Assembly: GCF_000382445.1 (NCBI RefSeq)
Contig: NZ_KB905472.1
Location: forward strand, 2,466,602 to 2,530,601
Source of the DNA: Phocaeicola massiliensis B84634 = Timone 84634 = DSM 17679 = JCM 13223
GTDB lineage: Bacteria > Bacteroidota > Bacteroidia > Bacteroidales > Bacteroidaceae
DNA: 64,000 nt
Direction of reading: 5' to 3'
The notes below the pieces were generated by a model. That model saw nothing but the letters and a program-made list of their open reading frames with translations. It was not told the origin of the DNA and ran no database searches. The position numbers and the translations under genes are program-made. Shown here piece after piece: positions 26,401-35,588 of the stretch (the stretch's first letter is position 1; the number at the start of each line of letters is the position of its first letter).

Positions 26401-27243
26401 ATGAAAAAGATAGCAATACAAGGTGTACCGGGCTCGTATCACGACATTGCCGCCCACAAGTTCTTCCCCGGAGAAGAGATCGAACTAATCTGCTGTTCCA
26501 CGTTCGAAGAAGTCTTTGCGAACATAAAGCAGGATAGCAATGTAATTGGTATGCTCGCTATCGAGAACACCATTGCAGGCAGTTTGCTGCACAACTATGA
26601 GTTACTGCGCGAAAGCGGCATGACCATTGTCGGCGAACACAAACTACGCATCAAACACAGCTTCATGTGCTTGCCGGATGACAATTGGGAAACACTGACA
26701 GAAGTCAACTCCCACCCTGTTGCCTTGGCACAATGCCGTGAATTCCTGATGCAACATCCCAAACTGAAAATAGTAGAAACGGAAGATACGGCAGGAAGTG
26801 CGGAAGCCATCAAACGGGAAAATCTGAAAGGACACGCCGCTATCTGCTCCAGATACGCCGCCGATTTGTACGGAATGAAAGTATTGGAAGAAGGCATCGA
26901 AACAAACAAACACAACTTCACGCGTTTCCTTGTAGTGGCCGACCCATGGAAAGCCGATGACTTACGTGAACGTTCGAAAGTAAACAAGGCCAATATCGTC
27001 TTCTCCCTCCCCCACAACGAAGGAAGCCTGTCGCAAGTGCTCTCTATCTTTTCTTTCTATAAAATAAATCTGACCAAGATTCAATCATTACCGATTATAG
27101 GCCGCGAATGGGAATATCTGTTCTATGTAGACGTAATTTTCAATGATTATTTAAGATACAAGCAGTCTATCGACGCCGTTTCACCATTGACTAAAGAACT
27201 TAAAATATTAGGAGAATATGCAGAAGGAACATCAACCATATAA
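26401..27243 (+). CDS. pheA: Prephenate dehydratase
   Basis: Converts prephenate to phenylpyruvate in phenylalanine synthesis (280 residues, cytosolic). Monofunctional: no chorismate mutase domain. The dehydratase domain (about 1-185) opens with GVPGSYHDIAAHKFF and contains AIENTIAGSLLHNYELL and the catalytic NFTRFLVV motif. A C-terminal ACT domain (about 200-275; SLSQVLSIFSFYKINLTKIQS) is the expected phenylalanine-feedback site. It is the first structural gene after the attenuator and overlaps the aminotransferase gene by 26 bases, implying coupled translation. Confidence 0.95.
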   Translation: MKKIAIQGVPGSYHDIAAHKFFPGEEIELICCSTFEEVFANIKQDSNVIGMLAIENTIAGSLLHNYELLRESGMTIVGEHKLRIKHSFMCLPDDNWETLTEVNSHPVALAQCREFLMQHPKLKIVETEDTAGSAEAIKRENLKGHAAICSRYAADLYGMKVLEEGIETNKHNFTRFLVVADPWKADDLRERSKVNKANIVFSLPHNEGSLSQVLSIFSFYKINLTKIQSLPIIGREWEYLFYVDVIFNDYLRYKQSIDAVSPLTKELKILGEYAEGTSTI

Positions 27244-28402
27244 TATTCAGCCGGCAGACCGTCTGGCGAATGTTAGCGAATACTACTTCAGCCGTAAACT
27301 GAAAGAAGTGGCACAAATGAATGCCGAAGGTAAGAATGTAATCAGTTTGGGTATCGGAAGCCCTGACATGCCTCCTTCGGAAGAAACCGTCAATGTATTG
27401 TGCGAACAAGCAAAGCGTCCTGATGCGCACGGATACCAACCTACTGTCGGCATTCCTGAATTACGCAAAGCCATGGCCGACTGGTACAAGCGTTGGTATC
27501 ATGTAGAGCTTGATCCGGCAACCGAAATCCAGCCGCTCATCGGTTCCAAAGAAGGTATCCTGCATGTGACGCTGGCATTGGTCAATCCGGGTGATCAGGT
27601 ATTGGTTCCCAATCCGGGGTATCCTACCTACACCTCTTTAAATAAAATATTGGGCAGTGAGATTGTGAACTACAACCTGCGCGAAGACAATCATTGGCAA
27701 CCCGATTTTGATGAACTGGAGCAGATGGACTTGAGCCGCGTCAAGATTATGTGGACCAACTATCCCAATATGCCGACCGGAGCGAACGCCACGATGGAAC
27801 TGTATGAAAAGCTGGTAAACTTTGCACGCCGCCATAATATTGTGATTGTAAACGACAACCCATACAGCTTTATCCTGAACAAGAAACCACTGAGTATTCT
27901 CAATGTGCCCGGAGCCAAAGAATGCTGCATCGAGTTCAACTCTATGAGCAAGAGCCACAACATGCCCGGCTGGCGTGTGGGAATGCTCGCCACCAATGCG
28001 CAGTTTGTACAATGGATATTGAAAATAAAGAGTAATATTGACTCAGGAACTTTCCGCCCCATGCAACTGGCCGCCGCACAAGCTTACAACAACAGTGTGG
28101 AATGGCACGAAGAAGCGAACGTCAATGTATATAGCCGTCGCCGCCAACTGGCAGAAGAGATTATGAAAGTACTCGGTTGTAGCTTTGATCCCAATCAGGT
28201 AGGTATGTTCCTTTGGGGACGCATTCCCGAATCTTACAATGATGTAGAAGAACTGACCGAAAAAGTGTTGCACGAAGCACGTGTGTTCATCACTCCGGGC
28301 TTCATCTTCGGCAGCAACGGCAAACGCTATATCCGCATCTCCCTCTGTGCCAAGGAGGATAAACTGGCAGAAGCACTGGAAAGAATTAAAAAGATAATGT
28401 AA
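27218..28402 (+). CDS. Class I/II aminotransferase of the aromatic operon
   Basis: PLP-dependent aminotransferase (394 residues, fold type I). Visible: VISLGIGSPDMPPSEETV, the substrate loop AHGYQPTVGIPELRKAM, the cofactor Asp/Tyr segment VNDNPYSFI, the Schiff-base Lys in SMSKSHNMPGWRVG, and the carboxylate-binding Arg in YIRISLCA. Its place between pheA and the DAHP synthase gene argues for transamination of phenylpyruvate and 4-hydroxyphenylpyruvate (or prephenate). It starts inside the end of pheA. An LL-diaminopimelate-type or alanine aminotransferase role is the alternative, less favoured by context. Confidence 0.9.
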   Translation: MQKEHQPYNIQPADRLANVSEYYFSRKLKEVAQMNAEGKNVISLGIGSPDMPPSEETVNVLCEQAKRPDAHGYQPTVGIPELRKAMADWYKRWYHVELDPATEIQPLIGSKEGILHVTLALVNPGDQVLVPNPGYPTYTSLNKILGSEIVNYNLREDNHWQPDFDELEQMDLSRVKIMWTNYPNMPTGANATMELYEKLVNFARRHNIVIVNDNPYSFILNKKPLSILNVPGAKECCIEFNSMSKSHNMPGWRVGMLATNAQFVQWILKIKSNIDSGTFRPMQLAAAQAYNNSVEWHEEANVNVYSRRRQLAEEIMKVLGCSFDPNQVGMFLWGRIPESYNDVEELTEKVLHEARVFITPGFIFGSNGKRYIRISLCAKEDKLAEALERIKKIM

Positions 28403-28421
28403 TAAAAAACAAGATAGATTT

Positions 28422-29489
28422 ATGGAATTAGATTTAAAACCCATCGAACTGGCGGGAATTGAAAAGAAACGCCCGATGATTATCGCCGGCCCATGTAGTG
28501 CCGAAACCGAAGAACAAGTAATGGATACAGCCACTATGCTGGCCAATAAAGGCATTAAGATTTTCCGTGCCGGCATCTGGAAACCGCGTACCAAACCGGG
28601 AGGTTTCGAAGGCATCGGTGTAGATGGCCTGGCATGGCTGAAACGTGTGAAACAGGAAACCGGTATGTATGTTGCCACCGAAGTGGCTACTGCCAAACAC
28701 GTTTACGAATGTTTAAAGGCAGGTATTGATGTGCTTTGGATTGGCGCACGCACCACTGCCAACCCGTTTGCCGTGCAGGAAATCGCTGACGCTCTGAAAG
28801 GTGTGGATATTCCTATATTGATTAAAAACCCTGTCAACCCTGACCTTGAATTGTGGATTGGAGCTTTCGAGCGCATCAACAATGCAGGTTTGAAGCAACT
28901 GGGTGCTATCCATCGCGGATTCTCTTCTTATGATAAAAAGATTTACCGTAACCTACCCCAATGGCATATCCCTATCGAATTGCGCCGCCGCATTCCCGAA
29001 CTGCCTATTTTCTGTGACCCCAGCCATATCGGTGGCAAACGCGAGTTGGTAGCTCCCCTCTGCCAGCAGGCGATGGATTTAGGTTTTGACGGTTTAATCG
29101 TAGAATCACACTGCAATCCCGACTGTGCATGGAGCGATGCCGCCCAACAAGTCACTCCCGATGTGCTGGACTACATCCTGAATCTGTTGGTCATCCGCAA
29201 AGAAACCCAAACAACTGAAAATCTGGGTGAACTGCGTAACCAAATCGATGATTGCGACAATGAGATTATCGAGGTATTGGCAAAACGTATGCGTGTCTGC
29301 CGTGAAATCGGTACATTCAAGAAAGAACATGATATGACCATTCTACAGACAGGTCGTTACAATGAGATTCTGGACAAGCGCGGTGCACAAGGTTCATTGT
29401 GCGGCATGGATTCAGAATTCATTAAAAAAGTATTCGAAGCCATCCATGAAGAAAGCGTAAGGCAACAAATGGAAATCATAAATAAGTAA
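28422..29489 (+). CDS. aroF: DAHP synthase-chorismate mutase fusion
   Basis: Bifunctional enzyme (355 residues). Residues about 1-260 are a type I-beta DAHP synthase, the first shikimate step (IIAGPCSAETEEQ, WKPRTKPGGFEGIGVDGL, CDPSHIGGKRELV, IVESHCNPDCAWSDA). Residues about 265-355 are an AroQ-type chorismate mutase (LGELRNQIDDCDNEIIEVLAKRM). The mutase supplies prephenate to the flanking pheA and tyrA products and may also mediate feedback on the synthase, as in other fused DAHP synthases. Follows the aminotransferase by 19 bases. 'aroF' is used loosely here. Confidence 0.95.
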   Translation: MELDLKPIELAGIEKKRPMIIAGPCSAETEEQVMDTATMLANKGIKIFRAGIWKPRTKPGGFEGIGVDGLAWLKRVKQETGMYVATEVATAKHVYECLKAGIDVLWIGARTTANPFAVQEIADALKGVDIPILIKNPVNPDLELWIGAFERINNAGLKQLGAIHRGFSSYDKKIYRNLPQWHIPIELRRRIPELPIFCDPSHIGGKRELVAPLCQQAMDLGFDGLIVESHCNPDCAWSDAAQQVTPDVLDYILNLLVIRKETQTTENLGELRNQIDDCDNEIIEVLAKRMRVCREIGTFKKEHDMTILQTGRYNEILDKRGAQGSLCGMDSEFIKKVFEAIHEESVRQQMEIINK

Positions 29490-29493
29490 ACCG

Positions 29494-30267
29494 ATGAGAA
29501 TATTAATTTTAGGAGCCGGTAAAATGGGCTCCTTCTTTACCGATGTATTGAGCTTCCAGCACGAAACCGCTGTATTTGATGTAGACCCGAAACGCCTTCG
29601 TTTCGTTTACAACACCTACCGATATACCACACTCGAAGAGATTGAAGAATTCAAGCCCGAACTGGTTATCAATGCGGCAACCGTGAAATATACGCTGGAT
29701 GCTTTTCACCAAGTATTGCCCGCTCTCCCCAAGGATTGCATCATCAGCGATATTGCCTCGGTAAAGACCGGACTGAAAGAGTTTTATGACCAATGCGGAT
29801 TCCGTTATGTATCTACCCATCCCATGTTCGGTCCCACATTTGCCAACCTTGACAAACTGAGCACCGAAAATGCCATCATCATCAGCGAAGGCGACCATCT
29901 GGGTAAAATCTTCTTCAAGGACTTATACCAAAACCTTGGTCTGAACATCTTTGAATATACCTTTGAAGAGCACGATGAGACAGTGGCCTATTCGCTGTCC
30001 ATCCCTTTTGTCTCCACTTTCGTTTTTGCGGCAGTGATGAAGCATCAGGACGCTCCCGGTACTACTTTCAAACGTCACATGAAGATAGCCAAAGGAGTAT
30101 TGAACGAAGACGACTACCTGTTGCAGGAAATTTTATTCAATCCCCGCACCCCTGCACAGGTAGAAGGTATCCGTACAGAATTAAATGAGCTGTTGGATAT
30201 CATCAACAAGAAAGATGCTGCGGGGATGCGTGCCTATCTTAGCAAGATTCGAGAAAAGATTAAATAA
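29494..30267 (+). CDS. tyrA: Prephenate dehydrogenase
   Basis: NAD(P)-dependent oxidative decarboxylation of prephenate to 4-hydroxyphenylpyruvate (257 residues). N-terminal Rossmann motif LILGAGKMGSFF; the central IISDIASVKTGLKEF and HPMFGPTFANL segments match TyrA; a helical C-terminal dimer domain follows. No ACT domain is present, so regulation probably rests with the attenuator and the fused DAHP synthase. Five bases after the aroF stop; last gene of the operon before a strong terminator. Confidence 0.94.
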   Translation: MRILILGAGKMGSFFTDVLSFQHETAVFDVDPKRLRFVYNTYRYTTLEEIEEFKPELVINAATVKYTLDAFHQVLPALPKDCIISDIASVKTGLKEFYDQCGFRYVSTHPMFGPTFANLDKLSTENAIIISEGDHLGKIFFKDLYQNLGLNIFEYTFEEHDETVAYSLSIPFVSTFVFAAVMKHQDAPGTTFKRHMKIAKGVLNEDDYLLQEILFNPRTPAQVEGIRTELNELLDIINKKDAAGMRAYLSKIREKIK

Positions 30268-30285
30268 CGCATCGGTATAACATAG

Positions 30286-30331
30286 AAGAGGATGTCAAAG
30301 CTTCAACAAGACTTTTGGCATCCTCTTTTTT
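30286..30331 (+). terminator. Terminator of the Phe/Tyr operon
   Basis: About 15 paired bases (AAGAGGATG with CATCCTCTT plus inner pairs, two G-T wobbles), then a run of T. Confidence 0.85.
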
Positions 30332-30334
30332 ATT

Positions 30335-30925
30335 TCATCCGTAAAGATGGCTTATCAACATGCGGCACAACACGTCACCGCCCAAGATGCCGACAAGTAC
30401 CACTGCCCACAAATGCCACCCCTTCAGGTTGCACGACACTTTCAGAGCATTGAACAACCACACAAGGGTGAGCAACAGAAACGGAATGCCCAACAACGAC
30501 AGAATCACAGCCGGCAAGATAAAAGACTGTGCCAATAGTTCCTGAGGAGACATACTCATATCCATGTTTGCCATCATCTGCATGGGAGGCGTCAGATAGA
30601 TTAAAGTCATGCCGAGCAAAGGCAGCTCTGCAAACAATACGGTTCCCAACACATCGATTGCCCGAATGCGGGAGTGCGAGAATACCTTGCCGCCCAAATA
30701 AAACAACAAAGCAGGTATCAGCCACACAATCAGATGCTCTGCTGCATAGCACCACCACGCAGGATTGGACGCCGGACCGAAATGAAGCAACCCATGATAA
30801 TGATAGCCGGCATAATAACATATCACAGTAGAAACCAGCAATCCCAACGCTCCCCATGCCAATGCCCGCGCACCGGCAATCTGTATAAACGGATTCACCG
30901 CTTTGTCTATCATCTTATTTCCCAT
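30335..30925 (-). CDS. Yip1-domain membrane protein
   Basis: 196-residue integral membrane protein with five predicted hydrophobic segments, of the Yip1 domain group in length and layout. Function in bacteria is not established. Its start overlaps the stop of the DUF2089 gene by one base (TAATG), so the two are translated together. A Met-rich loop (MQMMANMDMSMS) between helices 3 and 4 is unusual but may be only a flexible loop. Confidence 0.7.
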   Translation of the reverse strand: MGNKMIDKAVNPFIQIAGARALAWGALGLLVSTVICYYAGYHYHGLLHFGPASNPAWWCYAAEHLIVWLIPALLFYLGGKVFSHSRIRAIDVLGTVLFAELPLLGMTLIYLTPPMQMMANMDMSMSPQELLAQSFILPAVILSLLGIPFLLLTLVWLFNALKVSCNLKGWHLWAVVLVGILGGDVLCRMLISHLYG

Positions 30926-31206
30926 TACTCATTCATTTTAGAAAGTTTATCAATTAAATCGTCCAAGATATTTCTCACCGTAGGATAACTGACACCCATA
31001 CTTTTCGCCATGTCCTTCAAGCTTCCGCTCGATTTGACAAAAGCAAGAATAAACTGCTGCTCTTTATCCGAAAGCCGTGCCAGCACAGGCAGTTCAAAAT
31101 CCCCGCACACCTCCGTGCGGCACTCTTCGCAGAAAAGCCTGCCCACCCTCAACGGTGCATCACACGCAGGGCATTGCAACGGCAAACGTTTCTTTATTTC
31201 TCCCAT
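30925..31206 (-). CDS. DUF2089-family zinc-ribbon/HTH protein
   Basis: 93 residues. N-terminal zinc ribbon with CPACDAPL and CEEC, then a helix-turn-helix (SLKDMAKSMGVSYPTVRNILDDLIDKL). The DUF2089 group looks like a small DNA-binding regulator. It lies one base after the hydrolase stop and overlaps the Yip1 gene start, so it probably regulates or is tied to this three-gene unit. Confidence 0.85.
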   Translation of the reverse strand: MGEIKKRLPLQCPACDAPLRVGRLFCEECRTEVCGDFELPVLARLSDKEQQFILAFVKSSGSLKDMAKSMGVSYPTVRNILDDLIDKLSKMNE

Positions 31207-31207
31207 A

Positions 31208-32179
31208 TCATTTCAGTTTTTCCACAAATGTACTGACAGAAGCTATCAAAGTACTGTTCACCGGCAGAGAAGGATTCCCGTAAGTAAGCATCTGCTGCTG
31301 TACGGTCTTTGATTCACAATCTTTCAGCACATGGTTCATCTTATCAATCAAAAGCAGTTCGGCAGTCGGGCAACCCTTCTTCAGAAATTCGGCATCCTCC
31401 ACCGATACCTGAATATCATTTTTACCCTGAACAATGAGGACCGGCACTTTGACGGAAGCAATCACCGTCCGGGGATTATACTTGAACCAGGAAATCATGT
31501 AAGGCTGGACAGAAGCCCGATACAATGATTGCAGATAAGCCGGCACGTCACTCACTTCCTTGCCGTTTTTCAAGGACTCGTTAATGGATGCCACCTCCTT
31601 CCGCACCGCTTCCGGATTCTGTTGAGCAGCCACTTGCGCCTCTATAATCTCGTAGGCAGGACGACCCGCACCGGCAATCGAGATATAGCCTTTCACCTTC
31701 GGCCGGTTCTGACAGGCCAGCATTCCAATCAGCGCCCCTTCGCTATGTCCTGCCACCGTGATTGTTGTAAAACGTTTCTCTTTCGCCAGGTAATCAATCC
31801 AGCCCGTCACATCATTCACATAATCTTCAAAACAAAGTTTCGCTTCCTCCTTACCGGCCGATGCACTGGTTCCTATCCCCCGCTTGTCAAAGCGCAAGGA
31901 AGCGATGCCGTTTGCCGCCAAGCCTTCCGCCAGAAACTTCAACGAATTATTTCTCAAATTGCCAATGGCTGAATTACCATCCATATCCGTAGGTCCGGAG
32001 CCGGCTATAATAAGCACCACCGGACAGGTCTTCACTCCACCGGGCAAAAGCAGTTTTCCTTTGATTTGTCCTTCCTTGGTGTTCAGCACCACATTTTCTT
32101 CCAAAGGAAGTACCTGTGCCCGACAACAAAGACCGCACAGGAAAAATAAACCGGTTAAAATAAAATTCAAATGTTTCAT
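31208..32179 (-). CDS. Secreted alpha/beta hydrolase
   Basis: 323 residues with a signal peptide (cleavage near CRAQVLP). The fold is of the YqiA/dienelactone-hydrolase-like esterase group: oxyanion-region GSGPTDMDGN, nucleophile elbow GHSEGALIG (Ser near residue 146), acid in VQGKNDIQVS and His in KMNHVLK. The substrate is unknown; an acyl ester on an envelope or dietary molecule is reasonable. Promoter at 32210-32240; first gene of the hydrolase-DUF2089-Yip1 unit. Confidence 0.85.
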   Translation of the reverse strand: MKHLNFILTGLFFLCGLCCRAQVLPLEENVVLNTKEGQIKGKLLLPGGVKTCPVVLIIAGSGPTDMDGNSAIGNLRNNSLKFLAEGLAANGIASLRFDKRGIGTSASAGKEEAKLCFEDYVNDVTGWIDYLAKEKRFTTITVAGHSEGALIGMLACQNRPKVKGYISIAGAGRPAYEIIEAQVAAQQNPEAVRKEVASINESLKNGKEVSDVPAYLQSLYRASVQPYMISWFKYNPRTVIASVKVPVLIVQGKNDIQVSVEDAEFLKKGCPTAELLLIDKMNHVLKDCESKTVQQQMLTYGNPSLPVNSTLIASVSTFVEKLK

Positions 32180-32209
32180 CTATTACATATTTTAAGATTA
32201 TTCACTTGA

Positions 32210-32240
32210 CAAATATAGTGATTATATTGAATAAAACAAA
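32210..32240 (-). promoter_or_regulatory. Promoter of the hydrolase-DUF2089-Yip1 operon
   Basis: Near-ideal: -33 TTTG (32237-32240), 19-base spacer, -7 TATATTTG (32210-32217). The remaining 32241-32490 upstream gap shows nothing else convincing. Confidence 0.75.
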
Positions 32241-32490
32241 TCATTCTTTGAATATTATTTAGTACTACTTTAATTATATTCAAATAAATCTGATTTTATC
32301 TTCGGCATAAACAAAAAGTAAAATCTGCTCGGACAACCTGTCACGACAAGTATTCTTAGCGTTTCAGCCGGATTAAAACAACGAAGATATTTTAATATCC
32401 CGAACAAGGACTTATTATTAGACTGACCAAAATTTGTATATATCCCATTTTATTGCGAATATTGCAACCGCAAAAGAACTCGATAAAACT

Positions 32491-33510
32491 ATGATTACAC
32501 CCCGAAAGACTCGCATACCCTATTTGGATTTCTTGAAATTCTTCGCCATCGCCAGTGTATTGCTGGGGCACTCTGTGGAACAAACCACCGGAAATGATTT
32601 TTGGGACAACCCCATCTGGAGTTTCATTTACACCTATCACATGCCCTTGTTCATGCTGCTGTGCGGGTACTTCTTCGGCTCCTCGCTCAACCTATCTTTC
32701 GGTGAGCTGGTGAAGAAAAAGTTTGTCCAACTGGTCATCCCCTCCCTTTCCGCTTTCGCCATTATGTATGCGTTTGTCATGCTCACCGGATACAATCCTT
32801 GTCCCGAGCTGATGGACTTCAGTTGGTTCGGGTTCTTCAATGCGGTATGGTTCCTGAAGTGCGTCTTCTTCTGCTACCTCATCGGATACATCGCCCTCAA
32901 ATCCTTGCGTAGTTTTTGGGCGGCAGCCTTGGTTTCCATTGTCCTCTTCACCATCCTGCCCATCGGCAATGTAGATAATATCAACTTCATGTTGCCCATG
33001 TTCTGGCTCGGCTACTTCTGTCAGAAAGAACAAGAGGTGATTGACCGGCATCGTCGCCGGCTACTGATTGCAAGCCTCGTCGCCTTTGCCGCCCTGCTTC
33101 CTTTCTGGTCAGGCAGGCTCACCGTGTATATGGTCCCCATCCAAGTGGTGGACTGGACCAACGGCACCGTGGACTGGACGAACTTAAATATCACCGTCTA
33201 CCGCATGGTTATCGGCATAGTGGGTAGCATGGTCTTCTTTTTATCGGCGCCGTGGGTGTATGGCAAGATAGAACACAGGCGCCTCACCCCTACATTAAAC
33301 AACTTGGGAAAATGCACTTTGGGAATCTACTGGACACAAACCTTCCTGCTGGAGTGCACGCTGCACGGACTGGGCTTCTACGTCGGCACCGCCGGAAGCT
33401 TTATTGTAGGTCCCGTGGTGGCGACAATAGAACTGATTCTTTGTTATCAAGTAGTTTTGCTGCTGAAAAAGCACCGCTACACCCGACTGCTCTTGCTGGG
33501 AGAGAAATAA
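32491..33510 (+). CDS. Acyltransferase 3 (OafA/NodX-type) membrane protein
   Basis: 339 residues with about ten membrane segments. N-terminal YLDFLKFFAIASVLLGHSVEQ carries the catalytic His of the acyltransferase-3 family, and the YHMPLFMLLCGYFFGSS motif follows. Family members acetylate or succinylate extracellular sugars. The ATG at 32491 places this motif at the usual distance from the N-terminus; an upstream ATG at 32434 adds a non-homologous extension. Transcribed alone; the next feature is the cobalamin riboswitch. Confidence 0.87.
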   Translation: MITPRKTRIPYLDFLKFFAIASVLLGHSVEQTTGNDFWDNPIWSFIYTYHMPLFMLLCGYFFGSSLNLSFGELVKKKFVQLVIPSLSAFAIMYAFVMLTGYNPCPELMDFSWFGFFNAVWFLKCVFFCYLIGYIALKSLRSFWAAALVSIVLFTILPIGNVDNINFMLPMFWLGYFCQKEQEVIDRHRRRLLIASLVAFAALLPFWSGRLTVYMVPIQVVDWTNGTVDWTNLNITVYRMVIGIVGSMVFFLSAPWVYGKIEHRRLTPTLNNLGKCTLGIYWTQTFLLECTLHGLGFYVGTAGSFIVGPVVATIELILCYQVVLLLKKHRYTRLLLLGEK

Positions 33511-33582
33511 ACCTGCAACGGATTAATTCATAAGAGAAAGTAAATTTTCATCATTTTCCTTTTCTTATTCATCCAAACAAAC

Positions 33583-33590
33583 TATCTTTG
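33583..33590 (+). promoter_or_regulatory. -7 box (TATCTTTG) for the cobalamin riboswitch transcript
   Basis: Exact TAnnTTTG. The predicted transcript begins at the first base of riboswitch stem P1 (about 33594). Confidence 0.6.
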
Positions 33591-33593
33591 TCA

Positions 33594-33791
33594 CGTTTTG
33601 TTCCGCACACCTCCGACAGATGCGAGGAAGCGGATGAAAAGGGAATCAGGTGCAAGTCCTGAACAGTCCCGCTGCTGTAAGCTCCATCTACCTATAAGGG
33701 ATAGGTTTACTTATCACTCACGCCACTGCCTGTATATATAATAAGGTGGGAAGGCAAGTAAACAGGAGTAAGTCAGAAGACCTGCAAAACG
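33594..33791 (+). ncRNA. Cobalamin riboswitch
   Basis: Contains the conserved core: GGGAATCAGGTGCAAGTCC, then CAGTCCCGCTGCTGTAAGC, the GCCACTG and GGTGGGAAGGC segments, and the B12 box AAGTCAGAAGACCTGC (33770-33785). The ends close as a perfect 7-bp P1 (CGTTTTG 33594-33600 with CAAAACG 33785-33791). A further hairpin at 33802-33830 (CTTTAAACT with its complement) may be part of the expression platform; it is not followed by T, so translational or other control is more likely than termination. It lies 175 bases upstream of the MACPF gene and presumably represses the MACPF-btuB-btuG block when B12 is plentiful. Confidence 0.92.
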
Positions 33792-33966
33792 TAAAGTCAT
33801 ACTTTAAACTTTCGAGGAAAGAGTTTAAAGAGTTAAAAATAAAATACTCACTCATTGTTTTGAGCAAAAGGTAACAAATTAGCTAGGGTTAATTATATCT
33901 TTTTGATTATGTTGGGTATTCGATTTAAAAAAGCAGATTTATTATTTACATAAAGAATAAAACATA

Positions 33967-35577
33967 ATGAAGAAAGTAAACTTATTATTTCTTTGCATGA
34001 TAGCCTTTATATCATGTAATGAAGAGCAAGACCTAGACCTAAGTGTTAATCAAAACGATGCTGGTAAAGAGATCGTATTAAAAGAACGAGATAGTCGCTA
34101 TCCGTTAATATTATCTCAGAGAAAGACGAAACCAAGAAATACCAAATCTATACCGACACTATCCTTCAGTGATTATTTAGGTAGATCTTTCACTTGCAGT
34201 CATTTCCCATTAGGGGACCCTGAAGATATTAAAATTCAAGTCATTAATACAGAAAAGCTAATGAGAGATTATCCTAGCTATTTTTGGAAAAATGAAATAG
34301 GAAAAGGTGAAGCACAAAGTTTTGCATACACTGGTTTTGATAGATATACAGAAAACTCAAGTACTACAAAAAAAATAAACAATGCTGGCTTCACCTTAAA
34401 TTTGGGTTTATTCTCTTTAGGTGCACATAAGACAATGACAGAAGTATTCACAACCTCCAAAGTGGAAGAAAGCAAAAGAATATTTGGAGAATTGAATATC
34501 CAAATCAGAGATGCATCCTATTATATGCAAACAAGTTCTAATATTATCAAGAAAATAAAATTGGATTATTTGACAGAGGACTTCAAGGAAGAACTTTATA
34601 ATCTTACCCCAAGTGAATTTTTCAATAACTATGGAGGCTTTGTTTTATCAAGTTTCATCACTGGAGGACGTGCGACAGCACTTTATACCGGAATCTATCG
34701 AAACAATGAATCTACCGAAACGAAAGAAAAGAATATGAACACAGATATATCTGCATCTTATGGGTTTAAGTTCCAGAAAGATAAAGACGGTAATGTATCT
34801 GCTGAGGGAGGTATTGGTAAAGACTACAGCCATGCTACTACATCAACAAATAAAATAGAAGCAATGGAAACTTCAGTAAAAACAATAGGAGGATCTCCTT
34901 TCTTCTCTAATTTCTCAATACCAACAAAAGTCGATAATGCAGATATAAATCTTTCTCAATGGGTTAGCTCTTTGAATGATAAAAACACACATAAAATCAT
35001 TGATATAGCAGATGAAGGTTTAATTCCTATAACAGAGTTTATGTTAGAAGAGAATATGAAAAAGGATTTTAAATATTTCATAGAAAATGGAGTTCCTTCC
35101 ATAACACAAATACGAGAACCATATTTGGAAATCAATCGTGCTATTTTAAGTGGTACTTTGCTTTCACAGGTAACAACAACATTAGTCACTCGATTTAATC
35201 AACGAATTAGAATAAAATGGCATATGGGAAATCCACATGACACTCACCCCGAATATATAAAAAACGAGGCAAAAAGATTAAGTAAAATATATGGGCTAAA
35301 GATTATCCAAATAATTAATCCAGAAAGTTTAGATATTTTCGCTAATGATAAATATACTAATATAAAAGACCTAGATGAAACAAAAATGAAGAAATTCGTA
35401 GATACTAAGCATAACACAACTTACTTGCTATACTCAGAAGGAGAGAAAAAATATGCTTATGCTATTCATTATGATTATTTATTAGACACTTATGCTATCA
35501 GAGATTTTGTCAACAGTCTTCCAACCATACAAATTGACCCACAAGATTTATTTAATTATACCATTATAGCTTTATAA
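33967..35577 (+). CDS. MACPF (perforin-like) surface lipoprotein under B12 riboswitch control
   Basis: 536-residue lipoprotein (Cys17 in FISCNEEQD; acidic residues after Cys suggest surface export). Contains the MACPF signature: YGGFVLSSFITGG at 222-234 fits Y-G-x-x-x-(6)-G-G. Upstream and downstream charged helix-rich segments resemble the transmembrane-hairpin regions of such proteins. Bacteroidales MACPF proteins include the secreted antimicrobial BSAPs, which kill related strains through surface receptors. It is markedly AT-rich compared with btuC/btuD, suggesting acquisition. It is 12 bases before btuB, so both are co-transcribed. It may be a toxin, a pore aiding uptake or a B12-binding accessory; only the fold and position are supported. 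Confidence 0.8.
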   Translation: MKKVNLLFLCMIAFISCNEEQDLDLSVNQNDAGKEIVLKERDSRYPLILSQRKTKPRNTKSIPTLSFSDYLGRSFTCSHFPLGDPEDIKIQVINTEKLMRDYPSYFWKNEIGKGEAQSFAYTGFDRYTENSSTTKKINNAGFTLNLGLFSLGAHKTMTEVFTTSKVEESKRIFGELNIQIRDASYYMQTSSNIIKKIKLDYLTEDFKEELYNLTPSEFFNNYGGFVLSSFITGGRATALYTGIYRNNESTETKEKNMNTDISASYGFKFQKDKDGNVSAEGGIGKDYSHATTSTNKIEAMETSVKTIGGSPFFSNFSIPTKVDNADINLSQWVSSLNDKNTHKIIDIADEGLIPITEFMLEENMKKDFKYFIENGVPSITQIREPYLEINRAILSGTLLSQVTTTLVTRFNQRIRIKWHMGNPHDTHPEYIKNEAKRLSKIYGLKIIQIINPESLDIFANDKYTNIKDLDETKMKKFVDTKHNTTYLLYSEGEKKYAYAIHYDYLLDTYAIRDFVNSLPTIQIDPQDLFNYTIIAL

Positions 35578-35588
35578 AAATAGATAAG